In this document: positions 51,398-60,353 of the stretch, piece by piece | Numbering within the stretch: position 1 is the first letter of the stretch | Layout: every line of letters starts with the position of its first letter | From: Paraburkholderia hospita | GTDB lineage: Bacteria > Pseudomonadota > Gammaproteobacteria > Burkholderiales > Burkholderiaceae | Assembly (NCBI RefSeq): GCF_002902965.1 | Contig: NZ_CP026108.1 | Span: forward strand, 186,001 to 250,000 | Direction: 5' to 3' | DNA length: 64,000 bases | The notes under the pieces: generated by a model | What the model saw: the letters and a program-made list of their open reading frames with translations, nothing else | Told to the model about the DNA's origin: nothing | The model's database searches: none | Program-made: the position numbers and the translations under genes

Positions 51398-53407
51398 GTG
51401 ATACTTCTTTATCACTGTGCGCGGCAAAGGACTACATTCTGGGCATGGGACAACACCGTCTGGCGCGAGGTGATAGGGACAAGCCAACGTTCGTTTGCCT
51501 TGGCCAACCACGTAATAACTTGCGCTGGTGGTGAGCGAGAGGCGTTGATCGCCGTCGCCTATCTACTCCAATGTCTTAACGACACCTCCTGTTTCAAGGG
51601 GGTGAAACGGGCTGCCTTGGCAGAAAAGGTTTTCGGCAAGGACCATGTTACTGCGACGTTGAAGCGGGTGACAGATATCGCGGCGAAGTGGGGTTATCGA
51701 AGTTCCAACAAACTGCTGGTGAGCATGGTTGCCGAGCTCCTGCTCATGAACAGACAGCCGGACCTTGAATCCCTGACCGCCGAGTTCATCGAGGAAGCTC
51801 GTGTCCGCTGGTGCGACTCGATTCCGCGCAGTTGCCTGTTTTTCCTGCTGACACGCGCCCTGACGGGGCTAGGGATAGTTTTAGATGAGCCCAAGGTGCG
51901 CGATACCGTTGACAGGGAATTCATACATGCGGCGGGGATCGCAAATATTGCCTCGGATTGGGTCGCGATGGTGGAGCAATGGGCGGCGACCAGCACACTG
52001 ACAGCACTCAGCCGCCGGCAATTTCGAAGCAGGATTCTGAAGGCCGGTCGCTGGATGAAAGACCGGCATCCCGAGATCACCCGCGCCGATCAGTGGACGC
52101 GGGAAACGGCAGTAGAATATGTCGCCGCCGTGGACCGCATGCATGTCGGAGACTATGTGTGGAACACTGCCGTTTTGAGCGACAAATATGGCAAACCGAT
52201 CGCAGCGCGCTCCAAAAAATCCTTGCTCGATTCGATGCGGTGCTTTTTCGCAGATGCTCAAGAGTGGGAATGGATACCACGTCGCTTTGATCCGTCTCGC
52301 GCGTTCGCTACACCCCGTTCGGTGAAATCACTCATAGGGCCTTCGCCGCGCACTATTGCCGACGATCTATGGGCCAAGCTTCTCTGGGCGGGGCTGAATC
52401 TGACGTTGAATGATCTTCCCCTGCACGGCAGCGCCGCTTCTGGCAGCGACAAGCTGCATGGGAGTCGTCGCTGCACTGGCGGCTACTATCCACTCGAGAT
52501 GATGCAGGCGTTGAGCATCGTATGGCTCTTCGCCGGATTACGTAGTGACGAGATCGTACGACTGCGCACTGGCTGCGCGCGGAAGGAACCGTTGGCAGGA
52601 AATCTGGCTGAGCATTGCTGGATGCTCGATGTTCCGGTTCACAAGACTGGAACCGCATTTGCCAAGCCAATCGACGTCGTCGTCGGGGAAGCAATCCAGG
52701 CTTGGGAACGAGTGCGCCCGGTCCAGCCGCTCGCCGTCGATAATAAGACCGGCGAGCAGGTTGAATTCCTGTTCTCGTATCGCGCGAAAATGATCCCGCA
52801 TAACTACCTGAACCGGCGTCCGATTCCCACGCTGTGCCGGAAGGCGGCCATCCCAGCTTCAGACGCACGCGGGCACATCAGCAGCCACCGCGCACGCTCG
52901 ACCATTGCGAGCCAGCTCTTCAATGCCAAGGAACCGATGACCCTGTTCGAACTGCAGGCGTGGCTTGGTCATCGCTCCCCGGTGACCACGCAGCACTACG
53001 TCGCATTCACGCCCACAAAGCTGGCAAAAGCTTACTCGGAAGCGCAGTATTTCCAGCGGAACCTGAGGATGATGGAGGTGCTGATCGACCGGCAGGCTAT
53101 AGATGAGCGGAGCACCGATCAGCCGTGGCGCTATTACGACCTGGGCCACGGATTGTGTTCGTATGAATTCTTTGATCAATGTCCTCACCGCATGGCTTGT
53201 GCACGGTGCGACTTCTACGTTCCGAAGGAATCGACCCGCGCCGAGCTGCTTGCATCGAAGGCCGGGATGATTCGGATGCTGCAGGAAATCCCGCTCACCG
53301 ATGAGGAACGCGATGCGGTGGACGGTGACCAGGAGGCTGTCGAACGCCTTCTTCGACGCCTGGATGCGACACCGGCACCAGATGGTTCGATTCGGTCAAA
53401 GCGTTGA
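51398..53407 (+). CDS. Large tyrosine recombinase (TnpB-like site-specific integrase)
   Basis: About 669 aa from the GTG at 51398. Catalytic set in the C-terminal half: Arg in FAGLRSDEIVRL, HxxR in ISSHRARSTIASQLF, His and Tyr in LQAWLGHRSPVTTQHYVAFT. A cysteine-rich tail follows (CSYEFFDQCPHRMACARCDF), a zinc-ribbon pattern seen in Tn554-TnpB-like integrases. The open frame starts earlier at 51260 but those 46 codons are translated IS21 terminal repeats (Arg/Ser-rich), so they are an artefact of the insertion. The native N-terminus and promoter may have been removed by IS21. Confidence 0.75.
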   Translation: MILLYHCARQRTTFWAWDNTVWREVIGTSQRSFALANHVITCAGGEREALIAVAYLLQCLNDTSCFKGVKRAALAEKVFGKDHVTATLKRVTDIAAKWGYRSSNKLLVSMVAELLLMNRQPDLESLTAEFIEEARVRWCDSIPRSCLFFLLTRALTGLGIVLDEPKVRDTVDREFIHAAGIANIASDWVAMVEQWAATSTLTALSRRQFRSRILKAGRWMKDRHPEITRADQWTRETAVEYVAAVDRMHVGDYVWNTAVLSDKYGKPIAARSKKSLLDSMRCFFADAQEWEWIPRRFDPSRAFATPRSVKSLIGPSPRTIADDLWAKLLWAGLNLTLNDLPLHGSAASGSDKLHGSRRCTGGYYPLEMMQALSIVWLFAGLRSDEIVRLRTGCARKEPLAGNLAEHCWMLDVPVHKTGTAFAKPIDVVVGEAIQAWERVRPVQPLAVDNKTGEQVEFLFSYRAKMIPHNYLNRRPIPTLCRKAAIPASDARGHISSHRARSTIASQLFNAKEPMTLFELQAWLGHRSPVTTQHYVAFTPTKLAKAYSEAQYFQRNLRMMEVLIDRQAIDERSTDQPWRYYDLGHGLCSYEFFDQCPHRMACARCDFYVPKESTRAELLASKAGMIRMLQEIPLTDEERDAVDGDQEAVERLLRRLDATPAPDGSIRSKR

Positions 53408-53572
53408 GTGGCCAAAATCGTTCAATTCCACATAATTGAGGCTATCTACCCCTTCACTTCTGGACATTTTCACGGGGAGGGCGAAAAACGCTCACACAAC
53501 TAATTTTGTTACTAGTTTTCAAGCGGGTTACTACCGCCCCCTGCGGCCCGCCGGTCAACGTGATCGCCCGGT

Positions 53573-54042
53573 TTAGTCTGTTCCATGGCTGCGCCGTGTC
53601 TGGTCCGCTACCGCGAGCGCGTGACGATACCCGCCCGCCGTTCTCGCCAGTTTCTCTGCCTCGCTCCAGAAACCGCGACGGGCCTTCACGCAGTCGATAA
53701 ACAGCCGATAGTCGGCTGCGACGGTCGTGGCCATCGGGCTGGGTTTGGCCACCGGCGCCATAGCAGGGTAGGGGAGCGCGTTACCAGCGACATGCGGGCA
53801 TGTCGTCGCGCAGCGACGCAGTCCGGCGATGGCGGCAGCCGGCGTCGCGGCGCAGACCTGCAGGCGTGCGTTTTCCCAGCGGGCAACAAACTGACCATCG
53901 ACGCCTTGATAGTTCGAGCCGACTCCGATATCCAAGTCCGGAGTGAGTAGGCGATTTTGTACCGCGCGTTGCGGCCTTCGTGAACGATGGCCACGCGATA
54001 GTCGAGATTGGCGGACGGAGTCGGTTCCGGGATCGGTGCCAC
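53573..54042 (-). pseudogene. Frameshifted hypothetical protein
   Basis: The frame from 54042 reads MAPIPEPTPSANLDYRVAIV and HEGRNARYKIAYSLRT; near 53940 the sense continues one frame over with GVGSNYQGVDGQFVARWENA, RLQVCAATPAAAIAGLRRCA, FIDCVKARRGFWSEAEKLAR down to 53573. One indel would unite about 155 codons. No family recognised; an Ala-rich middle and an amphipathic end suggest a soluble protein. It stands between the integrase and the ISKra4 element. Confidence 0.4.
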
Positions 54043-54296
54043 GCTAACGAACTAACGGCTCCGTGGCGATCGCGCTGCGTTGATCGCAGCAAAGAAGGTC
54101 AGCGCGCCCAGCGTTCTCGGAAGCTCGATGGGCGATGTCGTGGAGGGCGCGTGTCGACCCAACCCGGTCACTCAGTACGTATTTTCGTACGACCGCTTAG
54201 CGCCGAGAACAAGACATAGAAGTGCCGAGAAGCAATTTCCTGCGCTGACGGTCAATTCGAGATGCGCTGAAGGGCAAGCCGCACCTGCCAATCGAG
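54043..54296. other. Spacer before ISKra4
   Basis: No gene recognised. The interval 53408-53572, after the integrase, is likewise empty and AT-richer. Confidence 0.4.
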
Positions 54297-55822
54297 GAAG
54301 CCGTTAAAAAGACTGGGAAGTTCGTTGCCAAGGCCACGTAACACGTCGCTGTCCAATCCACGGAAACTGTCGTCGCGCGAGTTCGTGGAATTCCTGGTTC
54401 AACAACGCGACGCGCAATTGCACGACACTGTGTGCCCCCACGCGACTCCAGCGCATATGCTGGCTCTTGCACATTCGACGGCCAACGATTCGATTAATTG
54501 ACGATTCGACGAAGCCGGTGGAGATTCGTCCTCCCGCACGTTGCCATGTGCGATAGTCGATCAGCGACTCGGCGTTGCTGTCGAGATACGTGACCACATT
54601 CGAGAGGCTATAGCTCGCTTTCCTTACTTGGCTGCTCACTGCTGGATCTCGTGTCTCGCGTAGATCAAGCAAGTGAGCAAGTCTAGCTGCAAACTGCTGC
54701 CAGGCGGCAGTACGTCCGACCCAAACGTAGTGGCGGAAGCGGACAAACAGATCCCACAGTTCAAACGCTGATCCACTGTCCGTGAGTCGCCCATATGCCA
54801 GAGGCGCGATAGCCTGCTCAACGCGTCGCAACATGCGCCCGATGTGTGCCCAATCGAGAATCCACTCGTTATCGTATGGGAGATCATTAGCGACGCCGGC
54901 CAGGTCCCGAGCTCCATCAGTCAGGACAACGACTTCATTAGGATCCCCGTATCCGCTGTCCTCGAGGAATCGTGTCATTTCTTGATTCAGTCGCCTGGTG
55001 CGCGGCATGGCGGAAGCCCACACTCGTGGCTGCTTACCGGCTTGGCCCAAAGCAGCAACGACGACTGCGATCGACGACGGCCGGTTCCCGGCTTCTGCGC
55101 GATTTTCCTTGCCGGAACCCTTGCGATTGCAACGTGCGCGACGGACATAGCCGACGTCAATGCCAAGCTCCGCAATCGGCTTTTCCGTCTCGCACCACCG
55201 ACGCACCGGCGGTGCGTGCTGTATTGATTTTCCGATGGCCACCGTGTGGTTGCGGATGGTTACATGATTGTCGCGACCCGAGGTGGGTAGCAGAAGGTCC
55301 ATGACTGCCTTGGCCTGCCGGTACGGCATCGTGGCGCCAAGCTCCGCGTGCAGCCATCTCAGTTCGCCGGTACTTGCCTCCGTCAGGTAGTTCTTGAGCG
55401 GAGAAACATATCTTGCGCCGTCTGCGCCGCAATTGCAGGCCTTCCATCGTTCGCGGCAATAGTAAACCTTTCCTAGCGCGGTCTTCAGCTCCGAGCAATG
55501 ATTATCATGCAGACGACGCTGGACGCCGCAATCCACACAGGATCTATGCGAGGCGCAAAAACGTTCGATCTGCTCGACAACGAACTCCTGCTGCACACAA
55601 TTGAGCAAAGACTTCCCTTCACTGAGTGACAGTCCCACGTCTCCTGGCGTCTGGTCGTCGATGAGCCTGTGCAACCGCATGACCTCAACCCGCTTTACCA
55701 CACTCCCGTCGCCGTTATCGAACTCAAGAACGATCGTGCATCGCATGGTGGCTCCTGGGTCTCGTCGTTAGGGATACGATACCCCGCGGTGCGCTCGTCT
55801 CCCAGCCTTTTTAACGGCTTCG
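54297..55822. mobile_element. ISKra4-family insertion sequence
   Basis: About 1.53 kb bounded by inverted repeats: left GAAGCCGTTAAAAAGACTGG (from 54297) and, read inward from 55821, GAAGCCGTTAAAAAGGCTGG. A single transposase gene fills the element. The left repeat overlaps the transposase C-terminus. Confidence 0.85.
54304..55746 (-). CDS. ISKra4-family transposase
   Basis: Intact 480-aa DDE transposase. A zinc-binding N-terminal region (CASHRSCVDCGVQRRLHDNH, then YYCRERWKACNCG) precedes the catalytic core: Asp in AELGIDVGYVRRAR, Asp in EVVVLTDGARDLAGV, Glu in ISTGFVESSINRIVGRRM. The last residues (SQSF) fall within the left terminal repeat. The element looks active. Confidence 0.9.
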   Translation of the reverse strand: MRCTIVLEFDNGDGSVVKRVEVMRLHRLIDDQTPGDVGLSLSEGKSLLNCVQQEFVVEQIERFCASHRSCVDCGVQRRLHDNHCSELKTALGKVYYCRERWKACNCGADGARYVSPLKNYLTEASTGELRWLHAELGATMPYRQAKAVMDLLLPTSGRDNHVTIRNHTVAIGKSIQHAPPVRRWCETEKPIAELGIDVGYVRRARCNRKGSGKENRAEAGNRPSSIAVVVAALGQAGKQPRVWASAMPRTRRLNQEMTRFLEDSGYGDPNEVVVLTDGARDLAGVANDLPYDNEWILDWAHIGRMLRRVEQAIAPLAYGRLTDSGSAFELWDLFVRFRHYVWVGRTAAWQQFAARLAHLLDLRETRDPAVSSQVRKASYSLSNVVTYLDSNAESLIDYRTWQRAGGRISTGFVESSINRIVGRRMCKSQHMRWSRVGAHSVVQLRVALLNQEFHELARRQFPWIGQRRVTWPWQRTSQSF

Positions 55823-56099
55823 TACGATGCGGGGATGACCATGCCGATCAACGATGCGTACTTCTTGGGTCACAACGGGCTGCGAGGGTAACGAAACGGG
55901 CATGATTTTTCCCATACGGCTTAGAATCGCGGTCTGTCACTGGCGGACAGAGATATTGCAGACGATGCAAAGTTGGTCAGGAAACGAACGAGCGTCGGGT
56001 AAAAGCGGATGCGATCCGCTTCTCAATCACCATTTGCTAGTGACACCGACGATTCCGTTCTGCGGCTTCAGCCAATATTGTCCTCGATGGTTGCCGAAT
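55823..56099. other. Short gap between ISKra4 and the MaoC-like gene
   Basis: No gene or terminator recognised. Confidence 0.4.
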
Positions 56100-56576
56100 T
56101 CAGGACATCGTACGCAGCAGGTACTTATGCTGACCAGATAGCACCAGTTCTCCCCGCTGATTGTGGACGGTGACGGCAGTCGTCACCTGACCCTTCTCAT
56201 CCATCGGCAGGAGATCTACAATCTCGAGTGCCGGGTAAAGCGTATCCCCGGCATGGACCTCGGCAAGGAACTTTACCGACAATTCGGTGAAGGCCACGAA
56301 AATTGCGCCGAAATTGTGTGGCAACAGCGTCGCGCCGGGCGCGGTGAAAGCGAGAACTTGGAGACCATGTACCACCGGGGCCGGATGACCGTAACGTTTG
56401 GCATAGCCGACATCGTAGTGGATCGGATGATTGTCGCAAGAGACGGCTTGAAACGCGGAAGCATGAGCGTCCGTTAGCGTCCGACTCGGAGCGCGAAAGA
56501 TCTCGCCAAGCTGCAGCTCGGAAAATGTCCGCGCAGGCACGATTGGCCAGTCGGTGGGGTCAAAGCTGAAAGCCAT
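56100..56576 (-). CDS. MaoC-like (R)-specific enoyl-CoA hydratase-type protein
   Basis: A 158-aa hot-dog-fold protein. The hydratase-2 motif is present: Asp48 and His53 in SCDNHPIHYDVGYA, followed by HPAPVVHGLQVLAFTA. A C-terminal strand VTVHNQRGELVLSGQHKYLL is usual. Such enzymes hydrate enoyl-CoA esters in fatty-acid, polyhydroxyalkanoate or aromatic degradation pathways. The substrate cannot be read. It is transcribed away from the ISKra4 element; the next gene upstream (aldehyde dehydrogenase) is on the same strand, 211 bp away. Confidence 0.8.
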   Translation of the reverse strand: MAFSFDPTDWPIVPARTFSELQLGEIFRAPSRTLTDAHASAFQAVSCDNHPIHYDVGYAKRYGHPAPVVHGLQVLAFTAPGATLLPHNFGAIFVAFTELSVKFLAEVHAGDTLYPALEIVDLLPMDEKGQVTTAVTVHNQRGELVLSGQHKYLLRTMS

Positions 56577-56787
56577 ACCTCTTCTCCTTAAGTTTCACAA
56601 TGTCGCGGGCGCGTCGCAACAAATCCAGTCACGCAGGAATTCGTAAGCAATTGCTCTCAGGACGATTCCACAACTGCTGCGTGTTGTTAACGCAACGACG
56701 CGCCCCACGCCTCGCCGCATGATTGCCTGGTTTCAATTTGCATCGGATTGTTCGCAAGCCGGTAATCCGCGCGACCCGGCGCACGCG

Positions 56788-58368
56788 CTATTGGTGCTTG
56801 AGTTCGCCATCGATCACGCGCCAGAGCGACAGTGGATTGTCGTCTTGAAGTGCTGGCGGCAGAAGTTCCGGTGGGAGGTTTTCGTAGCAGACTGGACGTA
56901 GGAACCGTTCTATTGCCGTGGCTCCGACTGATGTGAAGCGACTATCCGATGTGGCAGGAAAAGGGCCTCCGTGCACTGTTGCATAGCCGATCTCCACCAT
57001 ATTCGAAAATTTGTTGGCAAGGATGCGGTTAGTCTTGCTTTCAAGAATTGGCATTAGCTGCAGGGCGAGTTCGGTATCGCCAGGTTCCATGTGCACCGCC
57101 ATGGTCAATTGTCCGCGCAAAATCTTCGCGACTTCAAGCAGCTCCTCCTTATGGGCACAACGGATAAGGATGGCCGCCGGACCGAACATTTCATTCGTGA
57201 GTTCAGGCGCAATCATGACATTCATCGCATCGATCTCGAATATCTCCGACTGGCCTTCGAATGCGCCTTTGGGCGCCTGCCCCTTGGCAACGACGGTGCT
57301 TCCCGTACCCGAACGGCTGCGCGCGACCGCAGAATTAAAGCTTTTATAGATTGCCGGATTCAGCATGGTCTCGGATTCCTTGGCTGAAAGCGCGGTGGCC
57401 AGTGCAATTCGCAAGGTGTTAAAGTGTTCGTCGTTGACGGCTAGGATCAGGCCGGGTTTAAGGCACATCTGGCCGACGCCAACTGTCATCCGTTCAACGA
57501 ATTGGCTCGCGAACTCTTTTGCACGAAGCTTCATCGCGCCGGGAAGGACGAAGTTGGGATTGACGCTCGTCATTTCGGCAAACACTGGAATGGGAATTTT
57601 TCGCTGTGCTCCCCGACGCACCAGTGTCATCCCGCCCCCTTCTGAACCAGTGAAACCGACGGCTTGGATCGCGGGGTGGTCAACCAGCGATTCACCGACT
57701 TCATTGCCGTTTCCAAAGAGAAGTGAGAACACGCCCTGGTGGAGGCCGCAATCCCTGACCGCACGCTGGATGGCACGGCCGACAAGTTCCGATGTGCCGG
57801 GATGTGAGCCGTGGGCCTTGACGACTACGCTGCAGCCTGCCGCGAGAGCCGAAGCCGTATCTCCACCCGCGACCGAATAGAGGATTGGGAAATTGCTTGA
57901 GCCGAACACACCTACTGGACCAAGAGGGATCTTTTGCATTCGCAAATCGGCGCGCGGCAAAGGTTGGCGTGATTGATCGCTGGAGTCGATCGTCGCGTGC
58001 CGCCATCGTCCGTGCCGGACGACATCGGCAAACATCTTCATTTGCGCCGCCGTACGCTGCGTTTCACCTTTGATTCGAGCCGTCGTCAAGCCCGTTTCGA
58101 GTGCTGCTCTTGCATAGAGCGGTTCTCCGAGGCCGAGCAGATAATCAGCGATGGTTTCGAGGAACCGACCCCGGATTTCGGGCGAAGTGTTGCGGTAAGA
58201 CTGAAAGCCTTCTTTCGCAAGTTCGCAGGCGCGGTCCACCTCGGCCGATGTTGCGACCCCGAACATCGGTTCGATTTCTGCGCCCAAGGTTGGGTTGAAT
58301 GCACGGAAGCATCCAGCCGAGCCGTATGCAGTCGATTGGCCGATAAGCATTTCGCCAGTGACTTTCAT
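56788..58368 (-). CDS. Aldehyde dehydrogenase, 2,5-dioxovalerate (alpha-ketoglutaric semialdehyde) type
   Basis: A 526-aa NAD(P)-dependent enzyme. It has the features of the alpha-ketoglutaric semialdehyde dehydrogenase group used in pentose, glucarate and hydroxyproline catabolism: Asn159 in FGSSNFPILYSVAGGDTASA, Lys184 in VVVKAHGSHPGTSELV, catalytic Glu265 in FAEMTSVNP and nucleophile Cys302 in VGVGQMCLKPGLIL, then HGGPFPATSDSRFTSVG near the end. All catalytic residues are present and the length fits. No sugar-acid catabolic partner is next to it, so the pathway is inferred only from the family. The start ATG at 58368 is followed by TGEMLIGQ. Confidence 0.85.
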   Translation of the reverse strand: MKVTGEMLIGQSTAYGSAGCFRAFNPTLGAEIEPMFGVATSAEVDRACELAKEGFQSYRNTSPEIRGRFLETIADYLLGLGEPLYARAALETGLTTARIKGETQRTAAQMKMFADVVRHGRWRHATIDSSDQSRQPLPRADLRMQKIPLGPVGVFGSSNFPILYSVAGGDTASALAAGCSVVVKAHGSHPGTSELVGRAIQRAVRDCGLHQGVFSLLFGNGNEVGESLVDHPAIQAVGFTGSEGGGMTLVRRGAQRKIPIPVFAEMTSVNPNFVLPGAMKLRAKEFASQFVERMTVGVGQMCLKPGLILAVNDEHFNTLRIALATALSAKESETMLNPAIYKSFNSAVARSRSGTGSTVVAKGQAPKGAFEGQSEIFEIDAMNVMIAPELTNEMFGPAAILIRCAHKEELLEVAKILRGQLTMAVHMEPGDTELALQLMPILESKTNRILANKFSNMVEIGYATVHGGPFPATSDSRFTSVGATAIERFLRPVCYENLPPELLPPALQDDNPLSLWRVIDGELKHQ

Positions 58369-58585
58369 GGTTTTAACCTCGCTTTTGAAATGCGAACGTG
58401 AGATCCAAACGGATCCGTTTTGGCGATAGCTGGTCCTGTGTCTCCTGATTGCACGTGCGATTAGGCGCGGTGATGAGGTAAGAGACGGAATTGCTCGCGT
58501 ATGACAAGTCTCGACTATGCACAGTGTCGGGGCTGGTGCTCAACTTAAAAAATATTAAGGAAATTTGATTGAGCAGAGTAAGTGT

Positions 58586-59134
58586 TCACGAAAAATTAAC
58601 TCGGAATTTCGAACCATATCCGTTGAGCAGAATTTCCAGCTCCGCATCGATGGTTCCTTTCGTCCACGTCGCGAATCGCCGCCAGTGGTACTTGAAGTGC
58701 TTCCATACGATCTCAATGAGATTCAGTTCGGGACTGTACGGTGGCAGATAAAACAGGAGTGCTTTGTGTTCGATGAACCTGCGGTCCAGTGTGACCTGAT
58801 CGATTCCGGAATGAATGCTCGCATTGTCGAGTACGATCACGGTCGGTCTACCATCGCCGTGACAAATCAGGTCATTGAGAAAACCTTCAACGTGAGGCCC
58901 TTTGACCGTATGGCTGGTTGCTGCATGGACGAAACTGTTTTCAGCGAAGTTCAGTGCGCCCATCACATTGCGTCGACAATGGTGGTTGGGCTCAATGGCA
59001 TGGGGCAGTCCACGTGGTGACCAGCTACGCTGCACAGGCGGTGATGCGTAAAAGCCGGCCTCGTCGAAATAGAACAGGCGACACTGGCCATCGCGCGCGG
59101 CGACTTGAAGCTTCTCAAGCGTGGCCTGTTTCAT
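58586..59134 (-). CDS. IS630 transposase, catalytic ORF
   Basis: A 182-aa DDE domain: Asp in CRLFYFDEAGFYASPP, Asp in PTVIVLDNASIHSG, Glu in PPYSPELNLIEIVWKHFKYH. It starts in a four-base overlap (ATGA) with the upstream ORF; in many IS630 elements the two are joined by frameshifting, so a fused product is possible. Confidence 0.9.
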   Translation of the reverse strand: MKQATLEKLQVAARDGQCRLFYFDEAGFYASPPVQRSWSPRGLPHAIEPNHHCRRNVMGALNFAENSFVHAATSHTVKGPHVEGFLNDLICHGDGRPTVIVLDNASIHSGIDQVTLDRRFIEHKALLFYLPPYSPELNLIEIVWKHFKYHWRRFATWTKGTIDAELEILLNGYGSKFRVNFS

Positions 59135-59598
59135 CTCGAACTCCTGTTCATTGCGCTTTTTTTCAGCGAGAAGCGATTGCGCTTGAAAGTGAAGCCCGCA
59201 CGCTTGAGGGCTTCACCCAGCGTTTCTATCTTGCAGGGCAGCGCCTGGGCTTGTGCCTGCTCAACGCGTCGAGCTATCTGGGCGAGGGTAAGCGGCTCTG
59301 CCCGCGCAATCTCCAGCGTGACAGCGACCACGTCATCGGGAAGCGCACGCGGCCGACCGCCGTTGTGACCGCCCATGAGCGCGCAAACGCCTCCAATACG
59401 CCACGCGTGAGCCCAGTTGTAGACAGCTTGGTCGCTCACACCGAGGGCTTCACAAACGACCTTTGGCTTATCCCCGCGAGCGAGCATCAAAAGACCGGTG
59501 GCGCGTCTGCGCGTGTTCTTGAACCGGTGATTGATCGCCATCTTCTGCAATGTGATTTCCTCGGCCTTCACAAGGTTGACACGGCATTTCATCGACAC
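59131..59598 (-). CDS. IS630 transposase, DNA-binding ORF
   Basis: A 155-aa product with two helix-turn-helix regions: RRRATGLLMLARGDKPKVVC, then ALGVSDQAVYNWAHAWRIGG and RAEPLTLAQIARRVEQ with TLGEALKRAGFTFKRNRFSL, as in IS630 OrfA. The 22 residues before MAINHRFK may be an extension. Confidence 0.85.
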   Translation of the reverse strand: MSMKCRVNLVKAEEITLQKMAINHRFKNTRRRATGLLMLARGDKPKVVCEALGVSDQAVYNWAHAWRIGGVCALMGGHNGGRPRALPDDVVAVTLEIARAEPLTLAQIARRVEQAQAQALPCKIETLGEALKRAGFTFKRNRFSLKKSAMNRSSR

Positions 59599-59656
59599 CT
59601 CGGTAGCAGGGAAAAATCCAGGTTACCGAAATCCAAACGGTTTTACCAGGAACACT

Positions 59657-60353
59657 TATAACCATTTGTATCTTTAGAAGAAAACCAGCGATCTCTCTCA
59701 AGAGGGACGCTCGACAGATGATTCGGTTCGGACGCTAAGCAATCGATGGAAGCGTGACGTCGAATTTGCTGGACACGAGAGAGTTCCGAGTAGATATGGA
59801 CTGCAGATTAATGGATCGAAAACACGTCGATGCATCTTCACTCCGGTTGACGCATGGACTTCGATGCCAATCCATATCCGTCTCGTTGCCTGTTGCTGGT
59901 CGGATAACACCATGAAGATTGTCACGCTCGCCTCCCGATTCGGGTGACACACCGCCTGATATGGTGAAGTAAGAATTTGTTGAAGCAGGACTTCTCGCCG
60001 ACATATCCGATCAGGCCTGGTGTGGCGACGTCACATGCATCGCGACCGACGAGGTCCGTATCTCCCCCATCAAAAATGCGCGACGATTGTTGATTTTTTT
60101 TCAAAACACTTTCCCCAACTGAACAGTTTATTGAAAAAGGTGAAGCGGGCACACTCCAATCAATATTGCAAGTGCACGTGATCGGGTGATCCTCGCGAGG
60201 AGAGCGGGCAGCGACGGAAAAGAGGCGATATTGGTCTTCGGGGACAGCAATGGTGGGGCAGGTGCGATATGCGCCATAAGCTAGCCGTTGGCTGCCTCAA
60301 GCGCGATTGTGATCGAGGAACTCTGTTCCATTTTGACCAACAGGAGCGTTCGC
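59657..60353. other. Gap between IS630 and the regulator
   Basis: About 700 bases with only short minus-strand frames and no recognisable gene. AT-rich patches near 60080-60170 may hold the promoter of the regulator at 60354; AGGAG lies nine bases before its ATG. Confidence 0.4.

Larger units (their letters stand above)
58581..59656. mobile_element. IS630-family insertion sequence
   Basis: About 1.08 kb. Ends are AGTGTTC (58581) and, inverted, GAACACT (ending 59656), each flanked by TA (58579-58580 and 59657-59658), the usual IS630 target duplication. Two overlapping reading frames encode the transposase. Confidence 0.85.

Noticed and set aside
59698..60152. Overlapping minus-strand frames after IS630
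   Set aside because: Short, overlapping in several frames, no similarity and no ribosome-binding site.
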